DNA from: a virus
DNA length: 24,478 nt
Reading direction: 5' to 3' (one strand)
IMG/VR virus record: IMGVR_UViG_3300037516_000316
Location: 1-24,478 of that record
Position 1 is the first letter of the stretch, and every line of letters starts with the position of its first letter. Positions 22,465 through 24,478 of this stretch are shown here, one piece after another. The notes below the pieces were generated by a model that worked only from the letters and a program-made list of their open reading frames with translations, was not told the DNA's origin and did no database searches. The translations under genes and the position numbers were made by a program.

Positions 22465-24478
22465 TGGCAAAATATAAGGTACCAAGTCAAGCAACGAGCG
22501 GAAATCAAACATTTTCCGACAGTATTATCGGTAGTCAAATTACCGATGGAACTAGTCAATTGACCAATACCAATTTTGCTTTAGATAAAATCATACCAGA
22601 AAAAGATTCAAAATCGTTTAAAACTGCGCCGTTTTCGGATTTTTTAACATTAGAAGATTTAAAAATTGAAACAGAATCACCAACAACTGTTACACAGTCA
22701 ACAGGTGAAAAAAGACCAATCAAATTTAATGATTCTAAAGCAGATGCCGGAAAATCATTATATGGTTCATTAAGAGAAAGATTTAGAGTTTCAACAGCTA
22801 GGATTATTAATAATTTCCCAGCAGCACTTTTAGCAGATAGTACATCACCTGTTGGTGTTAACAAAAACACCGCTGAAAATATTGTTTACAATATAATCAC
22901 AAATAGAACTACGTTTACATTACAAACATCATTAATGTATAATCCATTAGATGTTGTTTTAGTTGAACCGACAGTTGTTGTTACTGGAGAAACAACAAAT
23001 AGTATAAGAAATTTATATTCAGCATATAAAAAATATGCCGTTGATGTTAACAACACAACTTATACTGTAACAAAATATACGGAGCCAGATGTTAATAATG
23101 TTGTTGGGTTCGAAGTTATTGGTAAGCCATTTACTGGTTCAACATATACAAGTTCATATTTAATTCGCCCAAATAATGGCGTTGTCGAAGAGTTTTATAT
23201 AGGGTTAGACGATTTAGAACAAACAATTTTAAATAGAGAAACACTACCAATATATAAGACAACGTTTCAAATACCTAGAGATACTTCCGGCGGAACAAAA
23301 ACCGAAATTATTCCAGTTGAAGTTAATTGGCCAGTATCTAAAGACGGTTGGAATATTAGAATTGTTGGTTTAGAATACCAAAACTATATTGACACTGTTA
23401 ACTCAATTGCGATTGAGGTAGATGAGTACAAATCTGATTTAATAATTAGATTTCTATCATCACCACAATTATTTGAATTTGATACAGATGACCAAAAAAC
23501 CAATAAAATTTTCCAATTATATGGTCAAAATTTTGATAAGGTTAAAAAATATATTGACAACATTGCATACATGCGTAATGTTAGTTATGATACCATCAAT
23601 AACATACCAGATGTATTCTTAAAAAACTTAGCAAACACGTTAGGTTTTAATACAATTAATATGTTTGATGAGAAAACATTACAAGATCAAATATATAACG
23701 CTTCAATTCAAACATACGACGGGGTTTCAATAGGTAAAAACTTAGTTGAAGCAGAACTTGAATTTTATAGAAGAATTGTTGTTAACCTAGCACATATCTA
23801 TAAATCTAAAGGTACTAGAAGTAGTTTAGATTTCTTTTTAAGGTTTATAGGTGCACCACCACAAATGGTAAAAATTGATGAGTTCGTTTATAACGTTGAA
23901 TCAAGTTTACCTAGTTCAACAATTGAGCAAGATATCTTTGATGTTATGCAAGGCAACAAAGTCAATAAAACGTTAACCTTTAACACTACTGGTTACACAT
24001 ATGACATTGTTGAAGAAACGGCATCAACATCATTTAGTTCTAGAACCGATTTCCCTGTTGATGAAAATACTGGGTTACCAATATCACCAACAACAAATGA
24101 TGAGAACGTGTTCTTCCAAATGGGTTCTGGTTGGTATGAGGAAACATTAGACCATAGATCATATGATGTTTTAGATGAAGCTAATTCAATTACAACAGGT
24201 AGAACTAAAACATTAAAAACCAAATCTAGAGAATTCACATATGGTGAGGACTTCTACAATTATTATAGAACATTACCAGGATTAGATTACGGTTATGAAT
24301 TAAGAAGTAGTATTGATAATGTTAAAGGACAAATAGTTGACGATTTAGATTCAACTAATTTAATATTAAATAGAAAAAATATAAACGTTTTCGTATCATC
24401 TTCAAAAGCAATTGATTATGATATTTGGAGAAAATCACAAAACTTAACATTATCTTTTGGCACACTAGATGTTCAAAC
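22464..24478 (+). CDS. Large baseplate/tail protein with tail protein I-like section (3' truncated by the window)
   Basis: An uninterrupted frame from ATG 22464 to the right edge, 671 residues with no stop; the gene continues outside. Residues 1-190 are polar and include KRPIKFNDSKADAGKSLYG. From about 290 the sequence reads WNIRIVGLEYQNYIDTVN, then KIFQLYGQNFDKVKKYIDN, FLKNLANTLGFNTINMFDE, and at about 440-475 VNLAHIYKSKGTRSSLDF followed by FLRFIGAPPQ. The pattern 'I.ksKGT..sl.f.l.f.G' is the hallmark of tail protein I-type baseplate proteins, where such helices position the tail tip and fibres. This match is judged by eye and only moderate. The ATG shares a base with the preceding stop, so translation is probably coupled to the 301-aa gene. 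Confidence 0.7.
   Translation, partial: MAKYKVPSQATSGNQTFSDSIIGSQITDGTSQLTNTNFALDKIIPEKDSKSFKTAPFSDFLTLEDLKIETESPTTVTQSTGEKRPIKFNDSKADAGKSLYGSLRERFRVSTARIINNFPAALLADSTSPVGVNKNTAENIVYNIITNRTTFTLQTSLMYNPLDVVLVEPTVVVTGETTNSIRNLYSAYKKYAVDVNNTTYTVTKYTEPDVNNVVGFEVIGKPFTGSTYTSSYLIRPNNGVVEEFYIGLDDLEQTILNRETLPIYKTTFQIPRDTSGGTKTEIIPVEVNWPVSKDGWNIRIVGLEYQNYIDTVNSIAIEVDEYKSDLIIRFLSSPQLFEFDTDDQKTNKIFQLYGQNFDKVKKYIDNIAYMRNVSYDTINNIPDVFLKNLANTLGFNTINMFDEKTLQDQIYNASIQTYDGVSIGKNLVEAELEFYRRIVVNLAHIYKSKGTRSSLDFFLRFIGAPPQMVKIDEFVYNVESSLPSSTIEQDIFDVMQGNKVNKTLTFNTTGYTYDIVEETASTSFSSRTDFPVDENTGLPISPTTNDENVFFQMGSGWYEETLDHRSYDVLDEANSITTGRTKTLKTKSREFTYGEDFYNYYRTLPGLDYGYELRSSIDNVKGQIVDDLDSTNLILNRKNINVFVSSSKAIDYDIWRKSQNLTLSFGTLDVQ

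Noticed and set aside
1-24478. T4 late promoter TATAAATA
   Set aside because: I did not see it in the gaps before genes on the + strand. The recurrent word there is TATTTAT, which is its partial reverse complement, so it should not be called a T4 late promoter.
1-24478. tRNA genes, CRISPR arrays, insertion sequences, att sites
   Set aside because: Gaps are too short (at most about 125 bases) and hold no tRNA-like, repeat-spacer or inverted-repeat structure.

Overview
The window looks like part of the genome of a tailed, contractile (T4-related) double-stranded DNA phage. Every supported gene is on the + strand, packing is very tight, the DNA is AT-rich, and no host housekeeping genes, tRNAs, insertion sequences or CRISPR arrays are visible. 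Start codons lack Shine-Dalgarno sequences and are instead preceded by A/T-rich leaders. The ribonucleotide reductase is of the eukaryote-like class Ia type also found in Bacteroidota, and the single-strand binding protein ends in a bacterial SSB-type tip (DLPF). Together these point to a Bacteroidota host; that is an inference, not something read directly.

Layout. (1) Bases 2-3423: the 3' part of a large virion (baseplate hub-like) gene, then four small genes: a 66-aa protein, a Pro/Ala-rich coiled-coil protein, a 124-aa protein carrying a Dps/ferritin-like metal-ligand signature, and an 80-aa protein. A strong intrinsic terminator closes this block. (2) Bases 3549-11795: a DNA replication and nucleotide block in the order gp32-like ssDNA-binding protein, terminator, UvsX/RecA recombinase, FEN/PIN-type 5'-3' exonuclease, a 147-aa unknown, DnaB/gp41-type helicase, NrdB, NrdA, terminator. 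(3) Bases 11900-24478: baseplate and tail genes, beginning with gp25 and gp6/J-like wedge proteins, then a 1291-aa protein with a carboxypeptidase-regulatory-like domain and a long hydrophobic segment, three uncharacterised virion-type proteins (one with a PKD domain), a 301-aa protein, and a large gene cut by the right edge.

How they work together. The central block would supply the fork (helicase, ssDNA-binding protein, recombinase, primer/flap-removing nuclease) and its dNTPs. The outer blocks build the tail baseplate. A short motif, TATTTAT, sits just upstream of each structural transcription unit and of gp32, and is missing in front of uvsX, the exonuclease, helicase, nrdB and nrdA. It is the best candidate for a late promoter, and its closeness to the ATG suggests very short or absent 5' leaders. 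Several tail genes are joined by one-base TAATG stop/start overlaps.

Two genes run off the window: the first (open at the left edge) and the last (open at the right edge).
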